A stretch of DNA of 64,000 bases from Bacillota bacterium (GCA_023460995.1 JAEWOE010000006.1:62001-126000), one strand, 5' to 3'; shown: positions 12,514 to 21,356, counted from the first letter of the stretch. Notes: generated by a model not told the origin, from the sequence alone. Numbers and translations are program-made.

Positions 12514-13072
12514 ATTTTGTTTTTATTTTAGCAAATACTAAAAGTCCTACTACACCAATAACAATAATACCAAGTGCAACTAATGTTGTTGTATCATTAT
12601 TAGTTCCAGGATTTGTAGTAGATGGTTTATCTGAACTAGTATCAATGTTTCCCTTTGAAAGATCAATTTTGTTTCCAATATCATATCTTTCGCTAGAATT
12701 ATATGCTTTATCGATCGCCTCAGCTATTAAATCTCCTGAAGAATTTTCATCAAAACCTACTAGTGTTTGATCCCCTATGATAATGAATGGAACTCCTAAA
12801 TTTGAAGTATCCTCACCCATTAAATCTGCTACTGAATTCATTAAAGATGCATTGTCTTCATCATACCAAACTTCATACTTAATTAAATTGAACTTGGCTC
12901 TTTCACTCTCATCTAAACCATTTAAATATTCTATAGCTGATTCACAATGTGGACATCCATTTCCATAGAATAGATAAAAATTAATTGGCTCTGCAGCCTG
13001 TGCTTTTGCACCTGGTGCCATAACTAGTACAGCTGTTACTAATGATAAAAATATATTTTTTAATTTTCTCAT
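12512..13072 (-). CDS. Secreted, membrane-tethered thioredoxin-like protein (CPHC)
   Basis: 186 residues from the ATG at 13072, which has AGGAGG seven bases upstream; an earlier in-frame start at 13090 overlaps that site. A signal-like hydrophobic segment (about 6-27) is followed by INFYLFYGNGCPHCES with the redox pair Cys40/Cys43, then VPFIIIGDQTLVGFDE, which contains the cis-Pro loop typical of thioredoxin folds. A Ser/Thr/Asn-rich linker and a C-terminal membrane helix (about 162-182) ending in basic residues follow. It probably works outside the membrane on disulfides. The substrate is unknown. It sits downstream of nitroreductase and HtrA genes and ends in a strong terminator. Confidence 0.8.
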   Translation of the reverse strand: MRKLKNIFLSLVTAVLVMAPGAKAQAAEPINFYLFYGNGCPHCESAIEYLNGLDESERAKFNLIKYEVWYDEDNASLMNSVADLMGEDTSNLGVPFIIIGDQTLVGFDENSSGDLIAEAIDKAYNSSERYDIGNKIDLSKGNIDTSSDKPSTTNPGTNNDTTTLVALGIIVIGVVGLLVFAKIKTK

Positions 13073-13156
13073 TTTACTTCCTCCTATCACTTATAAATTC
13101 ATTATACTATATTTTAAAATAATATAAAATAATTTTTATAGATATATATGAAATAA

Positions 13157-13699
13157 TCACATAAATTTCACTATTTCATTTAATTGCTTTCTTGGCCTAG
13201 CTGCAGGCTTTTCGTCAGCATATCCTAAAACTACTGCTGAAATTAAGTTCATATTATCAAAATTATAATTGTCATCTAGCAATTTTTTAAATTCTGTAAT
13301 TACTCCTAGCCATAAGGAACCTATTCCAATATTTTGCGCACTTAAACATATGTGTTCTATTGAAGAACCAAGTGACAAATAGTCATTTAATGTGTTTTCT
13401 TTAAGTGAACTATACACTAATACTATAACTGGAGCTTGTTTAATAAAAGGCAAACAATTACGCATTATCTTTTCATAGTATGTTAATTCTTGCTTATTAG
13501 TAATATAATCGCTAATTAAATCTTCAAACTTCTTTTTGTTTTCATTTGTAAATACAAAGTATTGCCATGGTTGTTTGTTATGTGCAGAAGGTGAAAGACT
13601 TGCATTTCCAATTATATAATTTATGTCTTCTGCAGTAATTTCATCACTCTTAAATTTTCTTATGCTTCTTCTGTCCATTATAACTTTATCAAATTCCAT
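13157..13699 (-). CDS. Nitroreductase-family FMN oxidoreductase
   Basis: 180 residues. DRRSIRKFKSDEIT near the N-terminus and LSPSAHNKQPWQYFVF (about 34-49) are the FMN-contacting signatures of the nitroreductase family. The later IGIGSLWLGVI and VLGYADEKPAARPRKQL segments are also typical. The protein is close to the family's usual length. The family reduces nitro compounds, quinones or flavins with NAD(P)H in the cytoplasm; the actual substrate cannot be read from sequence. It begins 27 bases after htrA but beyond a terminator, so it may be transcribed mainly by read-through or from a weak promoter of its own. Confidence 0.88.
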   Translation of the reverse strand: MEFDKVIMDRRSIRKFKSDEITAEDINYIIGNASLSPSAHNKQPWQYFVFTNENKKKFEDLISDYITNKQELTYYEKIMRNCLPFIKQAPVIVLVYSSLKENTLNDYLSLGSSIEHICLSAQNIGIGSLWLGVITEFKKLLDDNYNFDNMNLISAVVLGYADEKPAARPRKQLNEIVKFM

Positions 13700-13714
13700 A
13701 TATCCTCCTAAAAC

Positions 13715-13743
13715 AAAAGTGTCAATTATTTACTGACACTTTT
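13715..13743 (-). terminator. Terminator overlapping the htrA stop
   Basis: The stem AAAAGTGTCA ... TGACACTTTT at 13715-13743 is followed by a T-rich tract on the minus strand and contains the TAA stop of htrA. The spacing indicates that most htrA transcription ends here. Confidence 0.75.
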
Positions 13744-14808
13744 ACTTAATACAATGCTTACTTCACTTTCCTTATTGTCACGCATATAATTCACTTTAAC
13801 AGTATCCCCGACAGCGTGCTTATATAATATATATCGTAATTTAGCTACACTGTTTACACTTGTTCCATCTATTTTAGTAATTATATCTCCTTTTTTCATT
13901 CCAGCATTAGCAACAGGGCTATCATTTTCTGTAGAGACAATTACTACGCCATCTGGAGCATTTTCATCCAAATAAATCCCATTTCTATATAACTGCCAAG
14001 TGTCATCAACACTAAGCATAGAAACCCCTAAATATGGTCTTTCTACTGCTTCTCCAGTTTCTAATTTTTCTACAGTTGGCATAACTATTTCAATTGGAAT
14101 AGCAAATCCCATTCCTTCAACCGAAGAATCAACTAATTTCATAGAAGTTACACCTATTACTTCACCATTAATATTGCATAAAGGACCACCACTATTACCT
14201 GGATTAATAGATGCATCGATTTGTAGTACATTCATTAAAAAGGCACCACTTGTTAAAGAAACTGTAACAGTTCTATCAGTACCTGATATAATTCCCTTTG
14301 AAACACTATTCATATAATCAATACCTAATGGAGAACCAACTGTAAAAATAGTGTCACCAACTAAAGATTTTGTACTATCTCCAATTTCTGAAGTTACAGT
14401 AACTGCATCCTTACTTACTTGTAATACAGCAATATCAGAGTACTCATCTGCACCTAAAACTGTTGCTGAAACAGTTTGTCCTGCCGTAGTTGTAATGTCT
14501 ACCTTAGTACTATCTTCAACAACATGATTATTTGTGATAATGTAGCCATATTTATCATCTATCTTATAAAAGAATCCAGTTCCTGTACTGCTACTTTTTC
14601 CAGAAGAAGAAGCAATATAAACAACAGAGTTATATACTTTTTCAATTGAACTAGATATAGTATCGCTCTCTGTAACAGTCACATCTTTTACTGTTTTTTC
14701 TACAATAGTGTTGTCAGAAGGTAACAGTTTATATACTGCTACAGTTCCGATTATACCAACAAAAAATACTATAATTAACGAAATTATAAATATTATTCTT
14801 TCTCTCAT
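13726..14808 (-). CDS. htrA: HtrA/DegP-like serine protease with one PDZ domain
   Basis: 360 residues. An N-terminal membrane helix (about 5-28) anchors the protein with its catalytic part outside. The triad is visible as NNHVVE (His95), EYSDIAVL (Asp125) and NPGNSGGPL (Ser206). A single PDZ domain follows (about 265-350) with GMKKGDIITKIDGTSV. Length and domain order match the Gram-positive HtrA family, which degrades or refolds damaged exported proteins. AGGAGA lies before the start. It begins 10 bases after the Abi-type gene stop, so the two are probably co-transcribed. Confidence 0.93.
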   Translation of the reverse strand: MRERIIFIISLIIVFFVGIIGTVAVYKLLPSDNTIVEKTVKDVTVTESDTISSSIEKVYNSVVYIASSSGKSSSTGTGFFYKIDDKYGYIITNNHVVEDSTKVDITTTAGQTVSATVLGADEYSDIAVLQVSKDAVTVTSEIGDSTKSLVGDTIFTVGSPLGIDYMNSVSKGIISGTDRTVTVSLTSGAFLMNVLQIDASINPGNSGGPLCNINGEVIGVTSMKLVDSSVEGMGFAIPIEIVMPTVEKLETGEAVERPYLGVSMLSVDDTWQLYRNGIYLDENAPDGVVIVSTENDSPVANAGMKKGDIITKIDGTSVNSVAKLRYILYKHAVGDTVKVNYMRDNKESEVSIVLSKSVSK

Positions 14809-14817
14809 ACATTTCTC

Positions 14818-15753
14818 CTAATCAATATCCAATATATCCTTCCAATTATTTGGAAAACCACAACTATTTAAAATACTAATGATAGATACAGTATTTATTC
14901 TACCATCTAATATATCAACTTCATAACTCACTTGGTTCATTAAGTCTCTAAACTCATCTGCCGAAAGCATTTGCTTTAAAATTATAACTATAGCATATAA
15001 ATCATTTTTACCATATTTATACTCATTATTAATTGTCTCTATATTTATTTTTTGATGATACCTGCAATCTGGTATAGTTCTTTGTGTGCGGTGATCATAA
15101 AGCACTTCTTCATGTGCACATATATTACGATAATTTGCAACCAAACTTAAATATATACCTAATGTTTCAACGTCTAATCCATATACTTCTGCTATCCTTA
15201 TTTGATCATCACTTTTTAATATACCATAAAGTTCGGAAATAATACCAAAAGATAAAACTTTAACTAGTATCCACATTGGAATATAACCATAATTATCTAT
15301 ATAATGAAGAGTAGCAGCATGTTCTCTACCATTCACTCTTATCTGTCTACGCATTTTATTCAAAATATCATATACTTGTCTTGTTTTCATTGCGTCAAGT
15401 GTAAAGTTTTTTGGATTTAGATAATCCTTTTCTCTAAAACCATACTTTTTTGACATCTGATAACTTATTATTGATTTAATATTATTTTCTATTATCAGCA
15501 AAAAGCTAAAGAAAATATTTCTTATTTTTCTATCAAAATAAAACATCGAATATAACTCTTCAAAAGTAGTTCCTTGTATAAAATGGCTATCCTTTTTTGT
15601 AGCCATGAATAAATGCCTATACCCACTAATAAAAAAATAATTTTCTCTGAAAAGAAGTTCTTTTGCTTTATCTATATTACTAATAATTAATCCTTTAGAT
15701 CTTAGTATATCTATTTGTTCATCGAGATTTTTAAATATTTTACCATTTGTCAT
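14818..15753 (-). CDS. Abi_2-family (AbiD/AbiF-like) HEPN protein, probable phage-abortive gene
   Basis: 311 residues. The N-terminal LRSKGLIISNIDKAKELL, the RENYFFISGYRHLF segment (about 36-49), and FYFDRKIRN are the typical opening of Abi_2 proteins. YRNICAHEEVLYDHR near residue 208-222 contains the R-N-x3-H signature (Arg209, His214) of HEPN ribonuclease-type folds. Abi_2 proteins are associated with abortive phage defence and some restriction loci. It stands alone here without a restriction or retron partner, followed by htrA 10 bases later. RNase activity is inferred from the HEPN motif only. Confidence 0.88.
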   Translation of the reverse strand: MTNGKIFKNLDEQIDILRSKGLIISNIDKAKELLFRENYFFISGYRHLFMATKKDSHFIQGTTFEELYSMFYFDRKIRNIFFSFLLIIENNIKSIISYQMSKKYGFREKDYLNPKNFTLDAMKTRQVYDILNKMRRQIRVNGREHAATLHYIDNYGYIPMWILVKVLSFGIISELYGILKSDDQIRIAEVYGLDVETLGIYLSLVANYRNICAHEEVLYDHRTQRTIPDCRYHQKINIETINNEYKYGKNDLYAIVIILKQMLSADEFRDLMNQVSYEVDILDGRINTVSIISILNSCGFPNNWKDILDID

Positions 15754-15769
15754 ACTATCACCTATTTTA

Positions 15770-15778
15770 ATTATACCA
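15770..15778 (-). promoter_or_regulatory. Extended -10 promoter for the Abi-htrA unit
   Basis: Minus strand TGG-TATAAT about 17 bases before the Abi start, a good extended -10 element. A TTGACA lies only 10 bases further upstream, too close to act as a normal -35. The leader would be very short. Confidence 0.5.
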
Positions 15779-15821
15779 TAAAGGATGTCAAATAAACTCT
15801 TTTTTTTAGACTGGACAAAAT

Positions 15822-15847
15822 AAAAAGAAGAAATTTACATTTCTTCT
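15822..15847 (-). terminator. Terminator after the 82-residue gene
   Basis: The perfect 9-bp stem AGAAGAAAT/ATTTCTTCT at 15826-15847 is followed by TTTTTATTTT on the minus strand. The TAA stop of the small gene lies in the loop. Confidence 0.85.
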
Positions 15848-16083
15848 ATATTCAAATGACTAAGTATAATTTGAATAGTTTTTGGATTCTTTTCAAATTG
15901 TATATATGTCTTACCGTCCTCTACTGTTTCATGAAGGATATTAAATTTTTCTTTTAAATCTTCTCCATCCTCAGTAACTTCAGCAACCATAAAATAATTT
16001 TCACCTTTATAAATTGCTTGTTTCAAAATAAAATATTTTTTCCCGTTAGCTAAGGTAACAACTTTGTTAATTTTATTTTCCAT
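15835..16083 (-). CDS. Small conserved-looking cytoplasmic protein, function unknown
   Basis: 82 residues, acidic, no signal or membrane segment. The pattern of short strands with LANGKKYFILKQAIYKG and NYFMVAEVTEDGED faintly recalls DUF1292-type small Firmicutes proteins, but I would not assign it. It starts 18 bases after the large coiled-coil gene with a good AGGAGG-like site and is followed by a strong terminator. It is therefore the last gene of the pilin-like/coiled-coil unit and might act with it. Confidence 0.7.
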   Translation of the reverse strand: MENKINKVVTLANGKKYFILKQAIYKGENYFMVAEVTEDGEDLKEKFNILHETVEDGKTYIQFEKNPKTIQIILSHLNIEEM

Positions 16084-16101
16084 CCTTTTTATCCTCCTTT
16101 A

Positions 16102-19100
16102 TTATTTAGTATTAACTGCAGTATTTTGTTCTACTATTGGTTCAGTACTTTGTACTTGCTTTTTCAATTCTTCTAATGCTGCTTGTTGAGCTTTATACTG
16201 TTCTTCAATTTGTCTTATTTCATCATTACTAATATTATTCTCTTTTGATATTGAAGCAACATCAGCATCATTTAAAGCCATTGTTCTAATTGCATCACTG
16301 CTATTAATTTCAACATTTATAGTGTCTGAACCACTATTATCAGTTACTACTGAAACACTTTTAACATCATCATTAGCAAATATATCTTGATCAGTTGCTT
16401 GTTTTTCATAAACTGAATTATTATCAGATACATAATTTACTCCAGCATCTTGAACTATTAATGCATCACCTGGATTTACTGCGATTGTAGTTGTAGCAGT
16501 ATTAATAGGAGTTGGAGTATAACTTACAACCGTCTCAGTAACTGGTGCAGTTGTTGTTACTGTAGTTGTTGTACTACCACTATTTTGATTAGAACTAATA
16601 CCTGAACCTTCTATTACTGGAGTTTCATTATCCCAAGCATTATCTGGAACGGTTTCATTTCCTGTAACTCCGTCTGTGCTTGTAGATCCAGATGTAGGAG
16701 TATCAGTTGGAGTTGGAACTTGATTATCCCAAGCATTATCTGGAACAGTTTCATCACCAGTTACACCACTTTCTTCAACCTTTGTTCCCTCATCTTCAGT
16801 TGGAGTTGGGATTGGAGTAGGAGTAACTTCATCCGGATGTTCATCAACAATTGTTGATGGATCTACTGGATCAGCATGTTCTGGTTTCACTTCTGCTTTT
16901 GGATGTTCATCTACAATTGTAGAAGGATCTACTGGATCAGCTGCTTCTTCTTTAACTTCAGGAGCTTTTTCAGTATATGGCTCACTTGAATTACCACCGT
17001 TATTTGAAGTAGAAGTTTTTTCTGAATTATCTTTCTTATCATCTTTTGCATTATCATTTGATTTATCATTTTCTTTTTTGTCATTATCAGTAGACAAACC
17101 GTTTTTATCTAAGAAATCATCTAAAGATTGTTGTTGATCATCTGCGTTAATAATATTATCCATACTATCTTCATTATTTGTGATAGAATGTGTTGCTTTT
17201 TCAACTTTCTCTTGTGGGAAGTTTTTTAAACCAACGGCAACTAGAATAATTGCTAATACTAAAGCAACTTTCTTCCAATGTCTCTTTAATGAATTTCTAA
17301 ATTTTTCTGTCTTTGACTTGTTTTTTAATTTTTCATTAACATCACTAGTATCTATTTCCTCGATTTTTTCGTCTTCATCTTCTTTAGTATCTGGAGTTTC
17401 AATACCTAATAAATTTAAATCTTCTTCACTTAACTCTTCTCCATCAGGATTCAAATCAGAAAAATCGTCTTTAGTTTCATCATTTGTTTCACCAACAGGA
17501 ATTGGTGACATATCTTGATCACTATTTAAATTTAATTCTTCTGGATTAACACCATCAGAAGCAGCAAATGGAAGTGGATTAATATTATTTTCACTTACTT
17601 CTAATCCATTAAACTTACTTAAATCTCCTGCAATAATTTTATCAATAGCAGTTACTATAGAATTATTTAAAAATTGTTCTCTATTTTTTAATGAATTTAA
17701 GTTTTGTTTAGCTGTTGCTAATTCTATTTCATCTAATCTTTTTTTACTATTATCTATTGCATTTTCATCAGCTAATTGCGCTTGATAACTAGCAATTAAC
17801 TTTTCAGTTCTTGCTTTTCTTTCTTCTAATTGCTCTAATACTTGAGTATTTTCTAAACCATCAGTATTTACGTTTTCAATCGCTTCTTTTGCTTCAGCAA
17901 TAATTGTAAAATTCATTTTTTGCTTAGCAATTAATTCTGCTTCTAATTCCTTATCTTCTCCATTATTTAAAATCAATTGTCTAGAAATTTCTTCATTTTC
18001 TTCATCACAAAGATTGATCATTTCTTTATATTCATCTAAATCAATTTCATTAGCTGGAATTTGAGAATTTAGCATAGCAATTTGTGAATCATAGTTACTC
18101 ATATTCATTTTGCAAGTACTTAACTTAGCTCTTATCTTTGCATAACCAGCAGGAGTAACTTTATAATTATCTTCATTACTTAGTTTTCTAGTTAATTCTT
18201 CCAACTTAACTTCTAACATTTCTTGTGCTCTTTGATTATCAGATATTTCAGCATTTCTTGCAGATTCATCAGCTTTTAAGAAATCCTGTGGTAATCTATC
18301 TTTTAAATCAGATAACTTTAACATTAATTGTTCTTCAGTAATTGTAGAATTACTATAATCTGAAATTATATTTTTTAATTCTCCAGCAAAATCATATGAA
18401 ATAGCAACTGAACGTTGTTCTAAAGTTGAAGTGATTGTTTTTAATGTTTCTAATTCTGCCTCAGCTTTATTTCTTTTTGCTAAATCGATTTCACCTTTCT
18501 TACTTGCTTCTTTTTTTGCTAGTACATCATTATAAGAATTTTGTGCATCAATTGTCTGTTCTTTTAAATTATCTGTTAATCCATTTAATGATTCAATTAC
18601 ACTCGTATGTTGTTCAATATCATTTTGGAATGAAATAATATCAGCTTCAATTGTTTTAATTGCATCATTATTTTTAATAATTTCAGCCTCACATTTAGCA
18701 ATTTTATCACTATTTGAAGATAGTCTAGCTCTTCTAATATCGATACTTAATTGTGTGTTATCAATACCTAGTTTAGCTATTCTATCTTGACCAGCTGATA
18801 TTAAAGCTATAGAGTTATCTATCATTGCTTGTTCAGCAAGTATTTTATCCTCATTTTCTCTTTCAGCTGTTTGCTTTGCTGTCAAATTTAAAAATTCTTG
18901 TGCTTCTAACATTTGATAATATTGTAACGGTGTTTCGTCAACAAAATTCTTATCATCAGCTAATTGTTCAGAATAATACTTTAATATTGTATTATTTTTA
19001 TCAATTTTAGCAGTAATACTTTCTATTTCTTGTACCCTATTTTCAATATTATAACTATCTACTTCAGAGTCCAATCTCGCCTGTAATTCTTGTAATTCTT

Positions 19101-19122
19101 TTAATAATTCCTCTTTATTCAT
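16102..19122 (-). CDS. Large coiled-coil protein with one internal membrane helix and external low-complexity tail
   Basis: 1006 residues from the ATG at 19122, preceded by GGAGG; a frame start at 19152 lies ahead of that site. Residues 1 to about 490 are almost wholly charged heptad-like helix rich in Glu, Lys, Ala and Asn, without a signal peptide, so they should lie in the cytoplasm. An acidic linker and a basic patch (KRHWKK) lead to a single membrane helix (about 617-636). The rest is an Asp/Ser/Thr/Pro-rich exterior with two pairs of near-identical repeats, followed by a mixed domain and a short helical C-terminus. The topology links an intracellular rod to the surface. No family is recognised. 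A cytoskeletal or adhesion scaffold role is inference. Confidence 0.8.
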   Translation of the reverse strand: MNKEELLKELQELQARLDSEVDSYNIENRVQEIESITAKIDKNNTILKYYSEQLADDKNFVDETPLQYYQMLEAQEFLNLTAKQTAERENEDKILAEQAMIDNSIALISAGQDRIAKLGIDNTQLSIDIRRARLSSNSDKIAKCEAEIIKNNDAIKTIEADIISFQNDIEQHTSVIESLNGLTDNLKEQTIDAQNSYNDVLAKKEASKKGEIDLAKRNKAEAELETLKTITSTLEQRSVAISYDFAGELKNIISDYSNSTITEEQLMLKLSDLKDRLPQDFLKADESARNAEISDNQRAQEMLEVKLEELTRKLSNEDNYKVTPAGYAKIRAKLSTCKMNMSNYDSQIAMLNSQIPANEIDLDEYKEMINLCDEENEEISRQLILNNGEDKELEAELIAKQKMNFTIIAEAKEAIENVNTDGLENTQVLEQLEERKARTEKLIASYQAQLADENAIDNSKKRLDEIELATAKQNLNSLKNREQFLNNSIVTAIDKIIAGDLSKFNGLEVSENNINPLPFAASDGVNPEELNLNSDQDMSPIPVGETNDETKDDFSDLNPDGEELSEEDLNLLGIETPDTKEDEDEKIEEIDTSDVNEKLKNKSKTEKFRNSLKRHWKKVALVLAIILVAVGLKNFPQEKVEKATHSITNNEDSMDNIINADDQQQSLDDFLDKNGLSTDNDKKENDKSNDNAKDDKKDNSEKTSTSNNGGNSSEPYTEKAPEVKEEAADPVDPSTIVDEHPKAEVKPEHADPVDPSTIVDEHPDEVTPTPIPTPTEDEGTKVEESGVTGDETVPDNAWDNQVPTPTDTPTSGSTSTDGVTGNETVPDNAWDNETPVIEGSGISSNQNSGSTTTTVTTTAPVTETVVSYTPTPINTATTTIAVNPGDALIVQDAGVNYVSDNNSVYEKQATDQDIFANDDVKSVSVVTDNSGSDTINVEINSSDAIRTMALNDADVASISKENNISNDEIRQIEEQYKAQQAALEELKKQVQSTEPIVEQNTAVNTK
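16627..16766 (-). repeat. Two direct copies of a DETVPDNAWDN-coding repeat
   Basis: Two near-identical units of about 44 bases (16627-16670 and 16723-16766) inside the coiled-coil gene, each encoding GVTG(D/N)ETVPDNAWDN. They are separated by a Pro/Thr/Ser-rich spacer. The few differences are mostly silent, which suggests recent duplication or conversion. Confidence 0.8.
16841..16941 (-). repeat. Two direct copies of an ADPVDPSTIVDEHP-coding repeat
   Basis: Two similar units of about 39 bases (16841-16879 and 16903-16941) in the same gene encode ADPVDPSTIVDEHP twice, separated by a short charged linker. They lie in the predicted external low-complexity tail. Confidence 0.8.
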
Positions 19123-19135
19123 TCTATTTTCCTCC

Positions 19136-20515
19136 TTACTGTTTATTAGCATATTCTAATTTTAATGAATATCTAATTTTCTCATTTGACTTAATATCAC
19201 TTAATGAATCTACTTCAAAACCTTTTTCTTTAAATGAACTTAACAATTCATCAACATCAACATAATCATCATTTATCTTTACCCATTCGCCATCTGAATC
19301 TGCATTATTTTCAGAACTGACTAATTTATAATATTTATATGCCGTTGTAATAGTTGAATTATCTTTTACATATCCAGTTTTAGGGCTATTAGTATAATAT
19401 GTTTTTTCTCCATTTGCTGAAGCACTTCCACTTGGATAATATGACCTATATGTTCCAGTAACATACCATTGCCATGTTCTATCAGTGTATACATATCCAG
19501 TTTTACTCTCACATTCTGTACTTCCAACAGTTGTACAAGATGTTGTCGTCCACGCACTCCAATCGGTTGCAGCACATGAAGAGGTTTTTTCTACTTTAGT
19601 AGTACCATCACATGTGTAATATATTTGTTTATATTCAGTATAACTATCTGTTCTTAATCCACATGGAGTAGAAGATAACATATCATAATTTAAAGTTCTA
19701 CTATAACAAAGATATGAGAATGCAATTGGTGTACTAACTGATCTTGTTCTATAAACTAATTGTTGTTTTATTGTTCTATAACTTGCTGTTGCTGGTGCAG
19801 TTAAACTAATTCTTGTAACTGCTGTTCCTTCTTTTCCCTGGCTTGGATATCCAGAAGGAGCAGTAGAAGAATAGCCACCATTATTCCAATAACTTGTTCC
19901 TGATGACTCAGCATACCATTTTGCAGCATTATTTACTGCTTCACCTTTGTATGTATATTCTGTTGCTGGCGCAGAAATATATAATTCTGTAACTTCTTTA
20001 TCACTTGTTTTATTACTAGGATAATATTGTTTAGATTGAGTTGAGTAAACCTCTCCTCTAAAAGTAAATCTCACGTCTGATGAATCAGCAATCAAATCAT
20101 CTTCAGATCCTTCTTTATAATCACCAAATACAGTGTCATTCTTAGTACCACACTGTATAACAGGAGTATAATGATAACCGCCATTTTCTAACTTACATAC
20201 TTTAACATAAGTGGCATTATCATCACAGCTATTATAATTTTCAGTATCTTTTATTAAATCTTCATTTAATAAATAACTTAATGTTATTGTACTACATTCA
20301 CCAGCAGCTTCTGGTAAAGTAGTACTATTTTCATCATAATAGTTTTTTCCGGCAATCAATAAATTCTTTTGAACAACATTTCCTCCGCGCATACGCGAAA
20401 TTAAAAAAACAATCACTATAATTGCTATAATCGCTATTAAAATTATAAGTATTTTAAATAAGGGGTTTTTACGCTCATTCTCTTCATATGAACCATAATA
20501 ACTATTATCTTCCAT
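19136..20515 (-). CDS. Pilin-like surface protein with TSP1-like Trp motif
   Basis: 459 residues. A polar N-terminus is followed by one membrane helix (about 19-42) and then a pseudopilin-like stretch: AGKNYYDENSTTLPEAAGE, a short helix LSYLLNEDLI and a Cys-containing strand pair (YVKVCKLENGG, VIQCGTKND). The same arrangement occurs in the 386-residue protein at 30315-31475. The exterior is rich in Tyr, Ser and Thr. DWSAWTTTSC (near residue 315) is like a thrombospondin type 1 motif, with several Cys around it that could form disulfides. It is the first gene of a unit with the coiled-coil protein, whose start lies 14 bases downstream. Export would rely on the N-terminal helix. Its exact role is unknown. 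Confidence 0.75.
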   Translation of the reverse strand: MEDNSYYGSYEENERKNPLFKILIILIAIIAIIVIVFLISRMRGGNVVQKNLLIAGKNYYDENSTTLPEAAGECSTITLSYLLNEDLIKDTENYNSCDDNATYVKVCKLENGGYHYTPVIQCGTKNDTVFGDYKEGSEDDLIADSSDVRFTFRGEVYSTQSKQYYPSNKTSDKEVTELYISAPATEYTYKGEAVNNAAKWYAESSGTSYWNNGGYSSTAPSGYPSQGKEGTAVTRISLTAPATASYRTIKQQLVYRTRSVSTPIAFSYLCYSRTLNYDMLSSTPCGLRTDSYTEYKQIYYTCDGTTKVEKTSSCAATDWSAWTTTSCTTVGSTECESKTGYVYTDRTWQWYVTGTYRSYYPSGSASANGEKTYYTNSPKTGYVKDNSTITTAYKYYKLVSSENNADSDGEWVKINDDYVDVDELLSSFKEKGFEVDSLSDIKSNEKIRYSLKLEYANKQ

Positions 20516-20549
20516 ATCTTCCTCCTACATCCTAATAATCTATAGTTAA

Positions 20550-20578
20550 ATTATAACATATCAATCATTTATTTACAA
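20550..20578 (-). promoter_or_regulatory. Promoter of the pilin-like/coiled-coil unit
   Basis: Minus strand TTGTAA (20573-20578), a 17-base spacer, TATAAT (20550-20555), 35 bases before the start of the pilin-like gene, which has a GGAGG site. Confidence 0.7.
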
Positions 20579-20635
20579 CTTATGAAATTATAAAAATATT
20601 AAATATAATATAAGTTAATTTAAGCCTTTAATGCA

Positions 20636-20661
20636 TACAAAAAAAGATAATAAATTATCTT
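20636..20661 (-). terminator. Terminator after the amidase gene
   Basis: The 7-bp stem AAGATAA/TTATCTT with a 4-base loop at 20644-20661 is followed by T residues on the minus strand and overlaps the amidase stop codon. Confidence 0.75.
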
Positions 20662-21319
20662 AAGAATTAAAATAACTTATTATCCCCTTAGATACTGCTG
20701 TAACTAATTTTTCTTGATACTCATCATTAATTAATTTTGTTCTATCCTGGTAATTTGTAATAAACCCAAGTTCTATAAGAACACCAGTAACCCTTATATT
20801 TGTATACATAAAAGTGTCATTTATCCTAGATATCTCTCTTTTTGTACTAGTACTTTTTGCTAAACAATCCTGAATATGTTTTGCTAATATTATATTATTC
20901 TTATTAGATGGGTAATAGAATGTTTGAGCTCCATACCATAAAGTAGTTGGTTCTGCATTTATGTGAATGGATATATATAAGTCGACTTTTGAATTGTTAA
21001 TTAGTTGAATTCTATTATATAAATCACTTCTTTTTCTACTTATGGTAGTAGACGATAAGTCATAATCTCCATCCCTTATAATATATACAGTGGCACCGAG
21101 TTTTTCCAAATTTTTTTTTAGTTTTTTTGAAACTGATAAATTAATATCAGATTCTTTAATGTTTTTATATATTGCACCCGGGTCAGCTCCACCATGACCA
21201 GGATCGACATATATAAGTTTGCCAATTAAATTGTCATTGAATTCCAAACTCTGAACAACATAAAAAGAAGAAATAACAATAAAAAAAACAATAATCATTA
21301 TTAATTTTATTTTATACAT
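20660..21319 (-). CDS. N-acetylmuramoyl-L-alanine amidase (Amidase_3, CwlD-like)
   Basis: 219 residues. An N-terminal hydrophobic segment (about 4-24) exports or anchors it. The zinc site is recognisable: VDPGHGGADPGA (first His), a Glu in the NIKESD segment, SIHINAE (second His) and the catalytic Glu in LIELGFITN near the C-terminus. The protein is one catalytic domain with no binding repeats, the length of CwlD-type amidases. It cleaves the amide bond between muramic acid and the stem peptide. Its presence implies a peptidoglycan wall, which separates this organism from true wall-less mycoplasmas. Confidence 0.93.
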   Translation of the reverse strand: MYKIKLIMIIVFFIVISSFYVVQSLEFNDNLIGKLIYVDPGHGGADPGAIYKNIKESDINLSVSKKLKKNLEKLGATVYIIRDGDYDLSSTTISRKRSDLYNRIQLINNSKVDLYISIHINAEPTTLWYGAQTFYYPSNKNNIILAKHIQDCLAKSTSTKREISRINDTFMYTNIRVTGVLIELGFITNYQDRTKLINDEYQEKLVTAVSKGIISYFNS

Positions 21320-21356
21320 ATAATCACCTACTAATTATATGCTTAATTAATAATTA

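Noticed and set aside
12450..12530. Short plus-strand frame (27 codons) with an AGAAGG-like site before its ATG
   Set aside because: It runs through the minus-strand terminator of the thioredoxin-like gene, and its poly-Lys/Arg part is just the T-run and stem read backwards; no support.
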